Source: Scenedesmus sp. ARA3 (lineage: Eukaryota; Chlorophyta; Chlorophyceae; Sphaeropleales; Scenedesmaceae). From it: a DNA stretch of 45,482 bases. The notes beneath the pieces were generated by a model that saw only the letters and a program-made list of their open reading frames with translations, was not told where the DNA came from and made no database searches. The stretch spans positions 1-45,482 of the forward strand of contig RWJK01001235.1 of the NCBI GenBank assembly GCA_004335835.1, in the 5' to 3' direction. Below, piece by piece: positions 23,794 to 35,097 of this stretch (position 1 is the first letter of the stretch; each line of letters opens with the position of its first letter). Position numbers and translations under genes: made by a program.

Positions 23794-23842
23794 GAACCGT
23801 TAACACTCATCATCATCATCATGATGATGAACCGTTAACACT
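23794..23842. repeat. CAT/ATG palindrome between 14-bp direct repeats
   Basis: The sequence GAACCGTTAACACT occurs at 23794-23807 and again at 23829-23842. Between them a run of CAT triplets turns into ATG triplets, making a small palindrome. It is too small to be called a mobile element. Confidence 0.85.
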
Positions 23843-24630
23843 GCATGTAATCCATGTGCCAAGCCAACACATCAGATACACGGTCTAAAGCCTGGCACCA
23901 GGCAATATATCCAGCTACAGTTCTATACCTCAAGCACTGCACCACCTCAGTTGGCTGTAAGTCTGATGGCTTGAAGGCGAGGCTCGTCAGCCGAGCCATG
24001 AACAAGCTGGGCTGAAAGGCTCGGGCTGCAGTCAGAGCCTCCACTTGCTCAACACCCGCTCAGCACCAAGAAGCTCTAGGGCACCAAGCTACAACAGCTC
24101 TTCAACTCAAACGTTGTGGCAGGCTGCCGCAGCACTGTGGCACTGACAGTTCCCCATAGGATGGCACCTGAGACCTGCTGCTGCACTACAGACTGTGCCA
24201 AGGACCTTCCTTGAAGGCTTTTCTGATTTCTGTCAACATCTTCAGCCACAAGATGCCGCTTGCTGTCCCGCCTTGCAGTCTGCAGAAGGCTGCTGATTGG
24301 CAGCACCTCCATACACTGCTATGACGACCACAAACTTGGCGATGAGCCACCATGAAGACATGGCAGCCAAATTGCAAACGTACCTGGTAGAAACGTGACC
24401 CAACTGCAGACAACAACAAGCGAGTAGTATGCGCTGCTTTGCTAAGCCAAACACATCCAACAGCAGCAGCCATTGAAACTTAGCTTGTTAGCTGTGCCTG
24501 CTGGTGCTGCTGAGGAGCTACGTCCTATACTAAAAATTAGTCCCTCCCTTGACAGGGTGTTCAAGCCACTCTTCAAGCGCTGCGGATCAATCTTTGTTGG
24601 GCACTGTCAAGCAGTTTCAATCGATTAAAT
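23843..24630. other. Unassigned stretch with short minus-strand frames
   Basis: Minus-strand frames of 69-95 residues overlap here, including MSSWWLIAKFVVVIAVYGG (a probable membrane segment) near 24360-24300 and a second frame RRDSKRHLVAEDVDRNQKSL at about 24275-24215. They lie in different frames without a splice pair between them. They may be a decayed gene or the 3' flank of the 24.6-kb gene. I cannot name a product. Confidence 0.3.
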
Positions 24631-25695
24631 TCAGTGCTGCTGCAGGTGCGCAGGATGCTGCTGATCTGCCTCCTGCTGCTCACTCTGCTGCTGCTGCTGC
24701 ATCTCCAGCTGCTGCTGCCGCTGCCGGTGCTGCTCCAGCTGCTGCTGCAGCTCGCGCTCCTGGTGGTGGTGAACAGCCAGCATGCGCCCTGCTGCCAGCG
24801 GCCCCACATCCTGCTGCTGCTGCTGCTGTTGCGGCATGACAGCGCACACAAACACCTCGCCCGTTGCAGCTTCACCAGTCTCGCTGCTGAACAGCCTGAC
24901 CCTGTTTCCTGCAAGCAGCGGGTGCCTGGGCGTGCCGCTGTTGCTGCTGCAGGTGCTGCCGGGCAGGGCAGGTGCTGCTTTAACGCCTGTCTTAATGCCT
25001 TTGAGCACAAACTGGGAAGACTTGGCGCTCTGCTTGGTGCAGTCTGGCGCTGCAATGAGCCTGCCGTGTGAGTCGTAGTGGAACAGCTGCGGCCCATCTG
25101 CTGTGCGGCGCACCACTGTGATGCCAGAGGCCTGCACTCCCTGCACACATGCAGCCATGGGCCAAGTTGCAGTGTGCGATGCGTAAACAGCACACAGCAA
25201 ACAAGCGAGGATGTGAGTGAAGCAAAGTGGCTGCATGTGTTGCTGAAGCCGAAGATGAATGGCAAGATGCCAGTTGCTGTTGTGCTGTTTATGCTGTTTG
25301 GTGTGCAGTGGCGGTGGACAGCAGGACACTCCATGTGGGCTTGCTGGGCTGCAGCAGTGACACATCAGCAGCTGCCAAACAGTGCAAGCATGCTTGTATA
25401 CACTTGCAGGAAAGCTCACCTCGCCATATCGTGTCTGTGGTGGCCCCTTTGCACAGCCACTGAAGAACAGCAGGCTGGGGATGGTGCCCAGCAGTACAAA
25501 GGCGCCAATGACCATCATAGCAACAGGCCCAGCGCTGCATGCGCCTGCTGCTACGTGCACTTTCAGCGGCAGCTTGCTGCATATGTCCAGCTTTGCACCG
25601 CCAGCAATGAGCAGTAGGCTGCCCAGAAGCGCTGATGTGGCAAAGGTTGCCCACATGCAGCGATTCCTGGTAGTGCCGCAGCCCCAGTACACCAT
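24631..25695 (-). CDS. Two-TM membrane protein with Gln-rich tail, unknown function
   Basis: Exons 25695-25420 and 25140-24631 join in phase to 261 residues. The N-terminal exon has two hydrophobic segments: about residues 14-33 (ATFATSALLGSLLLIAGG) and about 54-78 (GPVAMMVIGAFVLLGTIPSL). After the junction comes a soluble part (ASGITVVRRTADGPQLFHYD) and a long Gln/Glu-rich coiled-coil-like tail with runs of Gln. The 279-nt intron (GTGAGC...GTGCAG) is a multiple of three and free of stops, so unspliced RNA would encode a 354-residue form. The start ATG at 25695 is the first in frame and directly precedes the first membrane segment. The gene is divergent from the MATH gene. No family is recognised. 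Confidence 0.7.
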   Translation of the reverse strand: MVYWGCGTTRNRCMWATFATSALLGSLLLIAGGAKLDICSKLPLKVHVAAGACSAGPVAMMVIGAFVLLGTIPSLLFFSGCAKGPPQTRYGEVSFPASVYKHACTVWQLLMCHCCSPASPHGVSCCPPPLHTKQHKQHNSNWHLAIHLRLQQHMQPLCFTHILACLLCAVYASHTATWPMAACVQGVQASGITVVRRTADGPQLFHYDSHGRLIAAPDCTKQSAKSSQFVLKGIKTGVKAAPALPGSTCSSNSGTPRHPLLAGNRVRLFSSETGEAATGEVFVCAVMPQQQQQQQDVGPLAAGRMLAVHHHQERELQQQLEQHRQRQQQLEMQQQQQSEQQEADQQHPAHLQQH

Positions 25696-26216
25696 CTTGG
25701 GAGCAGCTGTGTGATGGTACTGTGCTGTTGCTCCTGCTGCTTGCCCACAGCTCGCTCTGAACGGCGTGCAAAGAAAGTATTACAAGTTGACACGCGTGTA
25801 TCGCAAGACGTGCAGCTGGACGAAGCTTACGCACAAAGGGGCCAATCTGTCACTGCATGAACTGCACAAGACTCTCGCAGTAGTAGGGACAGCACAGACT
25901 TTACACACGGCACTGTTGTTGATAAATATAGGCATGCAGAAATGAATTATGTTGCTGCTCGTGGCCAGGCTTACGAGGCGCAAATTTACCGCCTGACACA
26001 ATTTTACCGCGCTTCTGCAAAATGACTGATTCTCCGTACTGGAATTCCCGCAGCCTGCAACATGAAACTATAGAAATTTAATACTATGGGTTTATAACCA
26101 GTACCCCTTCAAAAGCAACGAGCAGCGGTGTCGCGTGCGCTTGTCATAGGCACTGTAGCATGTAGCCAATCGCCAGCAGAACCAGCTTGTGCTGGAACCA
26201 CACTTGATACCTAGAA
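25696..26216. promoter_or_regulatory. Divergent promoter interval, two-TM gene and MATH gene
   Basis: This 521-bp interval lies between opposite start codons. It is locally AT-richer than the gene bodies, with ATAAATATAG near 25922 and ATTTAATACTATGG near 26078, but I cannot show that either is a TATA element. Confidence 0.4.
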
Positions 26217-28336
26217 ATGGCAGAGCACGAAGTAATGCAAGCTGCGCTGGAGGAGCGAACAGCAGAAGTACCTGATGTTGCAGCAGCAAAGCCGGCTGTC
26301 AGCAGCGCTACAGCAGACACATCAGCTGCAGATGCAGTCACCCTGTTGCGGCCAGCAGCCATCCCAGCTGCAAAGTGCAGCAGTCCTGTGCCATGTCACC
26401 ATGCCACACAGGCAACAGCAGGGCAGAGCAGGCCCAGCAGTGCCTGTCAAGCACGTCCCAAAAGCAGCGGCAGACACAGAGCAGGACCAGCCGCAGACTC
26501 TGACAGCAGCAGCGGAGCAGTCTCTGACAGTGAAACACTGATGAAGCAGACAAAACAAAGCGGCATAAAAGCCTGGAGGTGTGTGCTAGAGCAATGCGTC
26601 CTTGGTGCCTGTTTGGAGCTTTTCCGCTCAGCCAGGCTGAGAGTGAACAGGCCCAGCCACTACCCCAAAACTATCAATCATCATGCTGCAGCATCAGACT
26701 CAGCCAAAGGCAGATATTTTGCAGCCTTGCAAGTCAGCCAGCTGCTAGAATCAGCCGCAAGCCTTATACTAGCTCAGCTGCTGCAAAGAGCTGCTTACAG
26801 CGAGCACTGGCTCAGACAGGTCCTGCTGGCACGGCTGCTGTTTCTCGACCTGCTGTTGGTGCTGCTGCAGGTACCCTGGCTTGGCAGCCACCAGCAGCTA
26901 CAGGCAGCTCACCACAGTGGGCGGTTGCCACCAGTATACCATCAGCGGGTGAGCCAGCAGTACTAGTGGCCTCACAGCAGAGGCCTCACTGGGCACAACA
27001 GTTGCTGTAGTCCAGTGCACACAGCACCGGTTATTTTGTGAGACCAACTCAGCCTGAGCTGCTATAGTGATTTGCAGCTGTCCACAATGCATGCAGCAGC
27101 AGTGCGCAGTGCCGGATAGCCCTGCAAGCAGTGTCAAGCAGCACAAACAGCCCACATGTGCTTCACCACTGGTGGTTTGTGGCACAAACATAACTGCACG
27201 CCACACACATGCAATGCAACGCACTGCACGCACAGGTACGCGCTGGCTCGTGCGCTGGGCCCCGGCACCTGCCTGCGCAGCGAGCCCTTCACGGCAGGTG
27301 CGCAGGCCTTCCAGCTGGAGGTGTTCCCTGCAGGCCTGGCCGCAGACTGCTGCCAGCACCTGTCGCTGTTCCTGACGACGCCGGGCGGCGCTGGCAGCAG
27401 CGCCGACCACATACTGTATGAGCTGGCTGTGGTGGACCAGGTGTGTGTATTCGGCTATTTTCTAGCCTAGCTTGCAGTTGCTGTACTACACAGTCTAGTA
27501 GACACATGCTGCTTTTTGGGTTGGGCTTTCTGTCTTTTCTAGTCAGTAGACTCCAGCAGCCACATGCCGCATGCCCATCAACGGCGTTTCATCCATGCTG
27601 TACGGGCTGGCAGCGGTGGACCAGGCGTGCCCCAAACATGCACAGAATACGCCATGCCACAGCTGCGTTTTGATGCGGCAGCACATAATCTCTGACACCG
27701 CTCTGCTGTGCCAACACACCTGCTGCTGAATTTGTGCTGCTGCTGCAGACCGGGCGTGGCCGCCACCTGCTGCGTTCATCCAGGCCGCTGCGCGAGGGGC
27801 CCAGCCTGCAGCTGGCACAGGGCGGCGGCGTGGTGGCCGGGTACCCCTGCTTCGTGCGGTCAGCGACGCTGCTGAAGCACGCAAAGCGCTACCTGGCGAA
27901 TGACAGCATGGTCATCAGGTGGGTGTTACCTGGGGGCGATGGTGCAGCTGCGACTGCGCAAGCAGGGCCAGGCGCACATGATCTATGACTTGAACTGTGC
28001 ATCAATGCAGGATGGCCTACGCAGAGTGCTCAGCAGGGAGTGCCATGCCTAACATTCAACACAAGCAGCATGGGTAACAATTAGCCCCTTGGCCTTCTGC
28101 TCAGCAGTGCTACTGCGCTCACTTGTGTGTATCTGTGTTCATATTTGACTGTACAGTGCACCAGGCCATGGCAGTGCAGCGCCTTCCTGGTGCGCGTCTT
28201 GACATAGCTCAATTTTATGCTGCTGCAGGGCCACTGTTGAGGTGGTGCGCAGCTGGAGCAGTGCGCCACGCCAGCTGGCAATGCCTGGCAGCATTGCAGC
28301 GCCACTGTGCAGCAGCCCAACTGCAGCCCCACAGGC

Positions 28337-28393
<57 letters not shown>

Positions 28394-28443
28394 NNNNNNN
28401 NNNNNNNNNNNNNNNNNNNNNNNNNNNNNNNNNNNNNNNNNNN

Positions 28444-28499
<56 letters not shown>

Positions 28500-29744
28500 G
28501 AAGTGCTGGTGGATGACACATGCTCCAGCCCAACAGTGTACTGCTGTAGTTCTGACAGGCAGCAGCAGCAGCAGCAGCAAACATGCACGTGTGCGAACCA
28601 GCCGTCGTGCAGTATCCTCTCTTGTTGCTGTAGCTGGATGCAGCAGCAGCAAGATGATATAGCAGCTGTTCGTTGCTGCAGCCCAGAACCAGCAGCGGTG
28701 GTGAAACACGCTACAGCACAACACGCCCACCAGCAGCAAAGGCATACCATACCTGGCAGGTGTGAAGCTGCTTGCAGTGGCATGTGCTGCTGCTGCTGCA
28801 GCAGCAAATGTTGTTGCCCGCAGCTTGCAGCACAGCCAATGCAGCAGCAGGCAGGATGCTGCTGCTGCTGCAGCAGCAGCAGTCCCAGCAGGCATGTGCA
28901 GGGAGTGCTGGTACAAGAGGCATTGTGTACAGATGACACCGGTGCTTCTGAGTGCGCAGTGCAGCAGCCTGGTGATCTGGCAAAAGCAAGCAAGCAAGCT
29001 GCTGCAGCAGCAGCAGCAGGTGGCAGGCGCAGCTGTGCAGCTTGCACCTCACAGCAGCTGCTGCAGCTCCTGGGGCAGCTGGCTGGACGCTGCATTGGCA
29101 GCTCAGCACCACAGACAGCAGCAGCGGCTGCACAAAGCAGCCACACAACCCCCCGTACCAACACATCTGGTACAGGAGTAGCTTGCCGCTGCAGAGCACC
29201 TGCTGCAGCAGCTGATGCCAGCCCACCCCAAACAACAGCAGAGGCTGCCTTGGCTCAGCTGCTGGGCTTGCTGCAGCAGGTGCTGCGGCCAACCATGCCA
29301 GCAGCTGCTGCTGGCGCCAGCAGCAGCACAACATGTGCCAGCCCAGCTGCAGCAGCCAGCTGCGTGTGCCAAGCGCAGTGCCCTGGCTGCGCAGCACTTC
29401 TTGAGCCGTCTTCACCAACACGGCACTCTCCTTGTCAGTTTGCAGCCCCAAGCGCTGCCCCTGGCCAGGCGAGCCCAGCCACTAGCCAGAGTTTTAAATG
29501 GCCCCAGCAGCAGCAACACAGCTGCTGCTGCTGCTCGCCGCTAGCATCGCCGCCAGCATCGTGCTTTGAGTCAAAGAATGCGGAGGCGTGCAGCAGCCCC
29601 CTGCGCTGCGCACACACTGCTGCGCAGTGTCAGTGTGTGGCATGTGGCTCACAGCCAGGCAGCTCAGTCAGTGGTGCAGCAGGTGCTGCGGGGCTGGCAG
29701 TGCCATTGGTGCGGCACCACCCAGCGTGCGTGCTGTACATGTAG
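26217..29744 (+). CDS. MATH-domain protein with polyQ and Cys-rich C-terminal half
   Basis: Exons 26217-26578, 27236-27440, 27749-27918 and 28229-29744 join in phase (751 codons counting the 50 N). The MATH (meprin/TRAF homology) fold, about residues 119-252, is spread over exon borders: TCLRSEPFTAGAQAFQLEVF (strand and GG.W-like region), HLSLFLTTPG, YELAVVDQ, CFVRSATLL, YLANDSMVIR and the closing strand ATVEVV. MATH domains bind peptide partners, often as adaptors of ubiquitin ligases or receptors; no BTB, RING or protease domain is visible, so the partner is unknown. The last exon encodes a polyQ tract (from about residue 283), a sequence gap, then low-complexity Gln/Ala/Ser with runs of three to five Cys. 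The frame after the gap is inferred from its long openness. The polyQ frame, not poly-Ser or poly-Ala, follows from the splice phase. Confidence 0.83.
27410..27624 (+). repeat. Duplicated 3' edge of MATH exon 2
   Basis: The exon end at 27410-27440 (coding LYELAVVDQ) recurs at 27594-27624 (LYGLAAVDQ), spaced 184 bp. The real copy is followed by donor GTGTGT, the extra copy by GCGTGC, so its donor is disabled. Confidence 0.82.
28338..28498 (+). repeat. (CAG)n tract interrupted by assembly gap
   Basis: About 18 CAG units lie on each side of a run of N. The tract is in the polyQ frame of the MATH protein. The true repeat number is unknown and may be far larger than shown. Confidence 0.97.
28394..28443. 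other. Assembly gap of 50 N
   Basis: Exactly 50 undetermined bases inside a CAG repeat. This is probably a placeholder of arbitrary size where the assembler could not cross the repeat. Confidence 0.99.
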
Positions 29745-29874
29745 CCGCAACTGTTGCGCGAAGTGATCAGCAGCAAGGCCTGTGAGTTTTAACACAGCAG
29801 CTGCTGGGGGGCTGGCAGAGCCGCCGGCTCATAAGTTATGAGGCACCACCCAGCGTGTGTGCTGTATGTGTAGC
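29713..29874 (+). repeat. Duplicated 3' end of MATH coding sequence
   Basis: The final codons and stop (GCACCACCCAGCGTGCGTGC region, ending TAG at 29744) recur about 129 bp downstream at 29842-29874 with a few changes (GTGTGTGCTGTATGTGTAG). The second copy lies beyond the stop in the presumed 3' UTR. Confidence 0.85.
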
Positions 29875-31458
29875 AGCATGCATGCTACTTAAAGTGCAAG
29901 CTCGTTCTCTTCCACAGGTGTATCGTAGGCTTGTGGTTCGAGGCTGTTTGTTTTGTGTAGTATGACAGTTTTAGGCATGGCATGGTGTTTTGTGTGTTGT
30001 TCAGCAAGGAACAGCAGCTGCGTAATGAGCGACTCACTCACGATGGCATTGGATATGTTCATTTCAGGCTGTACACCTCTGCTGGTACCCTGGCAGTGCT
30101 GAACAGGTCGGCTCACAAGTGCTAGGCTAGGCTTCAAGCCCTGCACCCGAGTGACATGTAGGGTTGTGTGATCTGTGTCTACAATACTGTTTGAGCACGC
30201 CACGAGCATGAGCGCTGGCAGAGTGTTGATAGGATGTTGAACATATTACTTCAGGGTGTTACCATGGCACGCAGGCTGCCAGCATATGCATGTGCCGCTC
30301 AGCCCCCATGCAGGAGTCTGCCTTTGAATGTTGGCCATTGCCTGCAATCATCATCACAAGGTGCTATGCAGCACAGGCCGCCTACAGCGGCTGCATCATG
30401 CAGCAGCACACGCTAAACCAAGCGCACGGCACGTGGTGTGCAGATACATGCTGCACACAGGCATCCGCATGATGCCGTGTAACAGAAACGTGTGATGCTA
30501 TGCACAAACACGGCACTGCATGCATGGCAGCGGCAGATACATCATGGCAACCACCCTTTTCTCAAGCTATGCAAGTGCCTCCAAATACGGCCCGCCTTAT
30601 TATACAATTTCACGGGGCACCACTGCAACACAAACCCTCCTCATTCGTAGCAGGTGCTGCGTGTTTAGTACAAGGCTGCCCGCCATGCTGAGTGTGACAG
30701 TGATGTGGTCAACAGCACACAGTGCTGCACCAAGGCCACACACAAGCAGGCACGACAGGCATGAAACCAGCCTGTGACAATCAGCTGCAGGCACACTCCC
30801 GCAACCAACATCACAGCATGGCCGGCACTATCCAGGTGCAGAGCAAAGGGGGGTGACGTGCTAGGCCTTCACAAAGTGGACCTAAGACCATGACACGAGA
30901 CTTGAAGCAAGCAACACACCGCATGTACTACATTGTTAAGCTCACGTGTTGTGATGCTGTCAGCTACGCAGCACAAATCTGCCAGCAAGGCTATCAACAC
31001 CACAACCATAACTCCTGCTGGTGGCATGTGCACGCCAACATGCATCTGCATAACAATCAGCAGGGCAATGCAGCATGCTGCCACAGCAACACCAAGATGC
31101 TGACCGCACAGCCACCCGTAGCAACAAGCAGCGCTGACTCACCACAAGGCATGTTTGCCGCTCCCAGCGTCATTCAAGTGCTGATTCTGGGCTGCTTTGT
31201 GCAACATGCTGCTGCTGCCGCTGCCGCCAAACTCCATGTTCGCAGCTGTCGCCAGGTCCCGCTGCTGCCGCCAGTCACTGCTGCTATACATGCGCTTGCT
31301 CTTGCTCTTTGCGCGCAGCAGCACACACTGCTGTTGGCCAATACAGCTCTGCCAGCTGTGGCTGCTGCTGTTGGTGGGTCTGCACCTGCCGCAGTTGCAT
31401 GCGCGCCAGCAGGTACTGCGCATGTGCTGCTGCACACTTCTGCTGCTGCTGCTGCTGC
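29745..31458. other. Convergent 3' region between MATH gene and NDUFB8
   Basis: This holds the 3' flanks of two converging genes. Open frames on both strands are short and low-complexity. I see no exon with paired splice sites, no RNA gene and no repeat beyond the MATH 3' copy. Confidence 0.45.
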
Positions 31459-32891
31459 TCAGTGCTTCTCCAGGTCACGCAGGGGTGGCCGGGCCCACTC
31501 CACCTTGCCACGGGATGTGAAGGTCTCCAACACCTCAGGGGGGTACTGGTGCGGCACCTGCAGCACCACAGCACATAACAAAAGGAAACCGCATGTGTTG
31601 TGAGCTGTTGTGCTGGGATGTGCTGCTGCTGAACTGCAACTTGCCGCTGTTGTTCAACCAATGCTGAGCCAAATAAACAGCTGTCCCGCATGGTGACCTG
31701 GCTACACAGGGTAAGAGGCGAAAGACAAGCCAATGTTGCTCATGTCACTTTGTGCAGGATGACAGCTGCTGGCTGCTTGAGATATAACATGTTCACATCT
31801 GCTGCCTTCAGCTGCTGCTGTTGCTGCTGAGTCAAGGACACCTCACCACGCCAAACCAACATTGCCTGTACCAGTCGCTGTGCCTTTGTAGCTTCTGCTG
31901 CTTCTGCTTCGTACTGCTGCTGCTGTGAGAAAGCTATTGCCCAGCACAAAGCAGTGCTCTGTCTGTGTTGATGTGCAACAATGCAGCTATCCTCGACATG
32001 CTGCTGCTGCTGATGCATGCAAGGCAACCCACCAGGATGTCTTTCTTCTCCGACCACGTTGCATCAATTGCCCAGATGCCGCCAGCGATTGCTGTCAGCA
32101 CGATTGCCAGCTGCCTCAGGGTGGAGCCCTGCAGGAAAGTGGCAAACACGGGAGACGCGTGAGCCAAGATGTGGGGAACTTGGGTTCATATAGAGGCATC
32201 AACAGCAGCGGGTGATCCACGGCAAATGGCTGGGTTATGTGTGTTGGCCGCTGATAATGTTACACAACAGCAAGTACCACTGCTGCTGCTGCTGCTGCTG
32301 TTGAAGAGGTGTGTGCGCATTCTGATTAGGTGACACCGCACTGCTGAATGCACTGCTACCTTCAAGCAGCGCATCATGCTGTTGTAACGCAGGTGCTGTT
32401 GCAACTAAAACGAAAGTTCCAGTTGGTTCTGATGGATTACAACAAGCCCACACACACGAGACTTGCAGGCATGTAATGCATCAGTAGCCCGCTGCTACTG
32501 TCTGCTGCTCACAGGCGTTGCCAGCTGAGGCTCCAGGGTGCCATCCAACACCGGCTGGGAGTGTAGCAGGCCATCATGCCACCACAGCTCATCCCAAAGT
32601 GGCACCTGCATCCAGCAGCATGCAGCACCCAGTTGACGAGGAGCGCTCATGTAGGAGGCCTGCTTGCAGGAGCACCTTCTGCTGCTGCTTTGATCCAGCA
32701 GAATGAAGCTGTCCATTGGCCCTTGCGGCACTTCAAGCCCGCAAGGAGAAGCTCAGGATCCTTTGAACTGCACGCACCGGCTTATCCTGCGCTGGAGCAT
32801 ACTTGATGGGTCCTCCACCACCTCCGCGTGTTGGGGCTAGGCCCTTGGTCAGGCTGCGAGCCAAGGCCCTGCTGCCCTGACGCAAAGCCAT
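31459..32891 (-). CDS. NDUFB8: NADH dehydrogenase NDUFB8 (ASHI)-like subunit
   Basis: Accessory subunit of mitochondrial complex I. Exons 32891-32778, 32605-32513, 32128-32033 and 31557-31459 are all phase 0, giving 133 residues. The N-terminus MALRQGSRALARSLTKGL is a good mitochondrial presequence. The order APAQDKP, VPLWDELWWHDG, PEPVLD-like SQPVLDGTLEP, one membrane helix (TLRQLAIVLTAIAGGIWAI) and a short tail (QYPPEVLETF) matches the layout of plant NDUFB8: DKPL..NDELMWDNG..PEPC.D, a single helix, then a YPYDNL-like tail. The match is by motif order and a few identities, so another small single-helix complex I subunit is possible. The gene is divergent from the 33.3-kb gene. Confidence 0.68.
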
Positions 32892-33329
32892 GCGTAAATA
32901 CTCTGCTTAAACCAAGTGATCTGGCTGCTGCTGTGTTAGGGCAAGCAGGGACAGCTCGTGATGCAGGTCGACCACTGGCAGACCACACGGGGTGCGTTTG
33001 GGTCACGTTCAAAGTAAAATAATAAGTTTTTAGTTTGCGTTGTGCGCCACTGCACAGATCTCCTGCAATGAGGATGTCATCTAACAGTGTATAGGGCTCG
33101 CAACTTTCAGGCGTTTCTATTGAAGTACAGGCGCGGCACGAGTCATTCTACTACATTTGTGTTCAGACAGACCTGTACCTGCGAGTAAAATACAAGCTGA
33201 AGACTGTACTGTACTGGAGCGTCCAACTTAAACTGCAAACGAGTCAACACTGCGTGTATACTAGCGAAACGCCTTCAGCTTGGTGTTGCAGTACATATAG
33301 TTTGCTAAGAACGCTCTTGCACTTCAGTC
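32892..33329. promoter_or_regulatory. Divergent promoter interval, NDUFB8 and 33.3-kb gene
   Basis: A 438-bp interval between opposite start codons. It is relatively AT-rich around 33015-33030 and 33170-33310 and free of CAG runs. A motif cannot be assigned from sequence alone. Confidence 0.42.
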
Positions 33330-35097
33330 ATGGCCCTGCAGAGCTCTAGGATGTGCTGTGGTGCTCGCGTGGCAGCACTCCGGCCTGTCCTGGCTTGTCC
33401 ACGCCCTGCATGCAAGGTGTGGAACTCTTAGCGCTTTTGGAGAGTTTTGACAGCTGCCCAGCTGTTGGAGCAAGCCTCTGAACGCTTCTGGTTGACTGTT
33501 TCGCAGGCCATGACCCGACACAGCAGCAGGTGCCGTGCCTTGCCGACGAGTCCCCTGGTGCGGGAGCTGCCCACTCAGGTATGTTTTGACATCTGTTGAG
33601 GGCCCTTTGCGGCCCGCGCTGGCATTCTGATAAACGTGCCGCGTTGTTGCTGCACTGCCAAGGGACGCTGACGCATTGTTTCGCGTCCTGCAGGTGGCAG
33701 AGACGTTCTATGTCGTCCAGGACCCCGCCTTATTCAACACCAGCTACAGCGACGCTCTGCTGGTGCGTGCAGCTTATGATCAAAGGCAGCTGGGTGTCGT
33801 TGCTAGGTCTAGGGCCGTCTGTGCTTCCTAGAACGGGGCTCGGGTCTCCACCTAGAACCTGAAGGATAGAATAGGTATTTGCCAAACGATCTGTTGGCCG
33901 AAGGTGCAGCCGACTGTACTTGCCGACTGGGGTTGCTGACTGTACTGGTTGACCTCATCTGTTCTGCTGCTGCTCTCTGTGCTGCTGCAGAGGTTTGTAG
34001 ACGCAGCCATCCTGGCATACGAGTGTGGCATGAATGAGGACTCCCTTCGCCACGAGCTGAAGGTCTACAAGCAGTCCCTTGAGCAGCAGGTGGCGCCTCC
34101 CGGCATGGTGGGTTGCAATTTTGTGGTGTGTGCAGAGTCGCACACTGCAGTGTGGAGGCGCGGCAGCCAACTGCAGCACTGGGGTTGAGTTCGAGCAGTA
34201 AACAACCAGCTGCTTTTGTATGCAGCGGGTATGCAGAAATTCTAGCCTGCAGCTGTTGTCATGATCATGCTGTCAGCAGACATGACGCAGCTGCATGACA
34301 TGCCGTGCTGCTACGTTCTCCGCTGCTGCCACGCAGGCTCTCAATGAGGATGGCTGCATGCTGGGTGCAAAGATTGTGTGGATTACGCTGATGGAGACGC
34401 GCAGCGTGCGCCGCTGGGCTGCATGTGAGTGGCTCCTGCACAGCTACATCCCAGCTGCACCTTGCAGCCTGATGGAGTGTGCTGTTCAGTGTGCCAGCAT
34501 ATACACATATCTTGGTTTTCGACACTTGTACATTGTGCTCATCTTCTTTCATTTTGTGCCTTGCACCACAGCATTGTCTGACGTATGCTGTGCTGGTTGG
34601 CACAGCATCATGCACAGCCTCATGACCTAACACGCTTGCCTTTGCTACCATTTCTGGCGCTGCCCTGCAGACAACCCTGTGACAGACGACACCCTGCATG
34701 CGTGGTGTGGCTTTGTGAGCATGATCGTGGACAGCTACCTCAACCGCCAGATGTCCTGGTGAGTGTGGGGCTGGCACTGATGTGACGAACAGGTCGCGGG
34801 ATGTGAGGTGCCCTGTGCGCTTTCTTGCAGCTTTGTTACTGCCTAGATTCACTGCGCATGTGCATTGATGCATGTGGCAGCCAGCTATGTGAGCCATTAA
34901 TGCAACAAGATGTGCTGTATGTCTTTTGTTGACCTGTGGGTCCTTTTGCTGTTCTACGCAGGTTCCCCATCGAGCGCTTGCAGCTGGAGCTGCAGGCAAT
35001 GCAGGACCTGTGTGTGCCACCGCATGATGTGGTGGAGTGGGCGCGCATCGTGTACACCGTGCTGGAGAAGGTGCACCCACAGTTCTCCAAGGAATAG
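33330..35097 (+). CDS. Conserved-looking organelle-targeted protein of unknown function
   Basis: Seven exons: 33330-33416, 33507-33578, 33694-33762, 33991-34107, 34337-34424, 34671-34758 and 34962-35097. They join in phase to 218 residues. The N-terminus is Arg-, Ser- and Cys-rich without acidic residues (MALQSSRMCCGARVAALRPV, then MTRHSSRCRALPTSP), as expected for a plastid or mitochondrial transit peptide. The mature part is non-repetitive and helical in character: ETFYVVQDPALFNTSYSD, FVDAAILAYECGMNEDSL, IVWITLMETRSVRRW, HAWCGFVSMIVDSYLNRQMS, WFPIERLQLELQAMQ and WARIVYTVLEKVHPQFSKE. The consistent splice phases and lack of repeats argue for a genuine gene. I do not recognise the family and propose no function. 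No membrane helix is obvious. Confidence 0.85.

Noticed and set aside
28123..28662. Poly-Ser and poly-Ala plus-strand frames over the CAG tract
   Set aside because: Splice phase from exon 3 and the closing MATH strand (ATVEVV) select the poly-Gln frame.
28139..29164. Long minus-strand frames of poly-Cys or poly-Leu through the repeat
   Set aside because: Antisense readings of the CAG tract; the plus-strand MATH exon is fixed by homology and splice phase.
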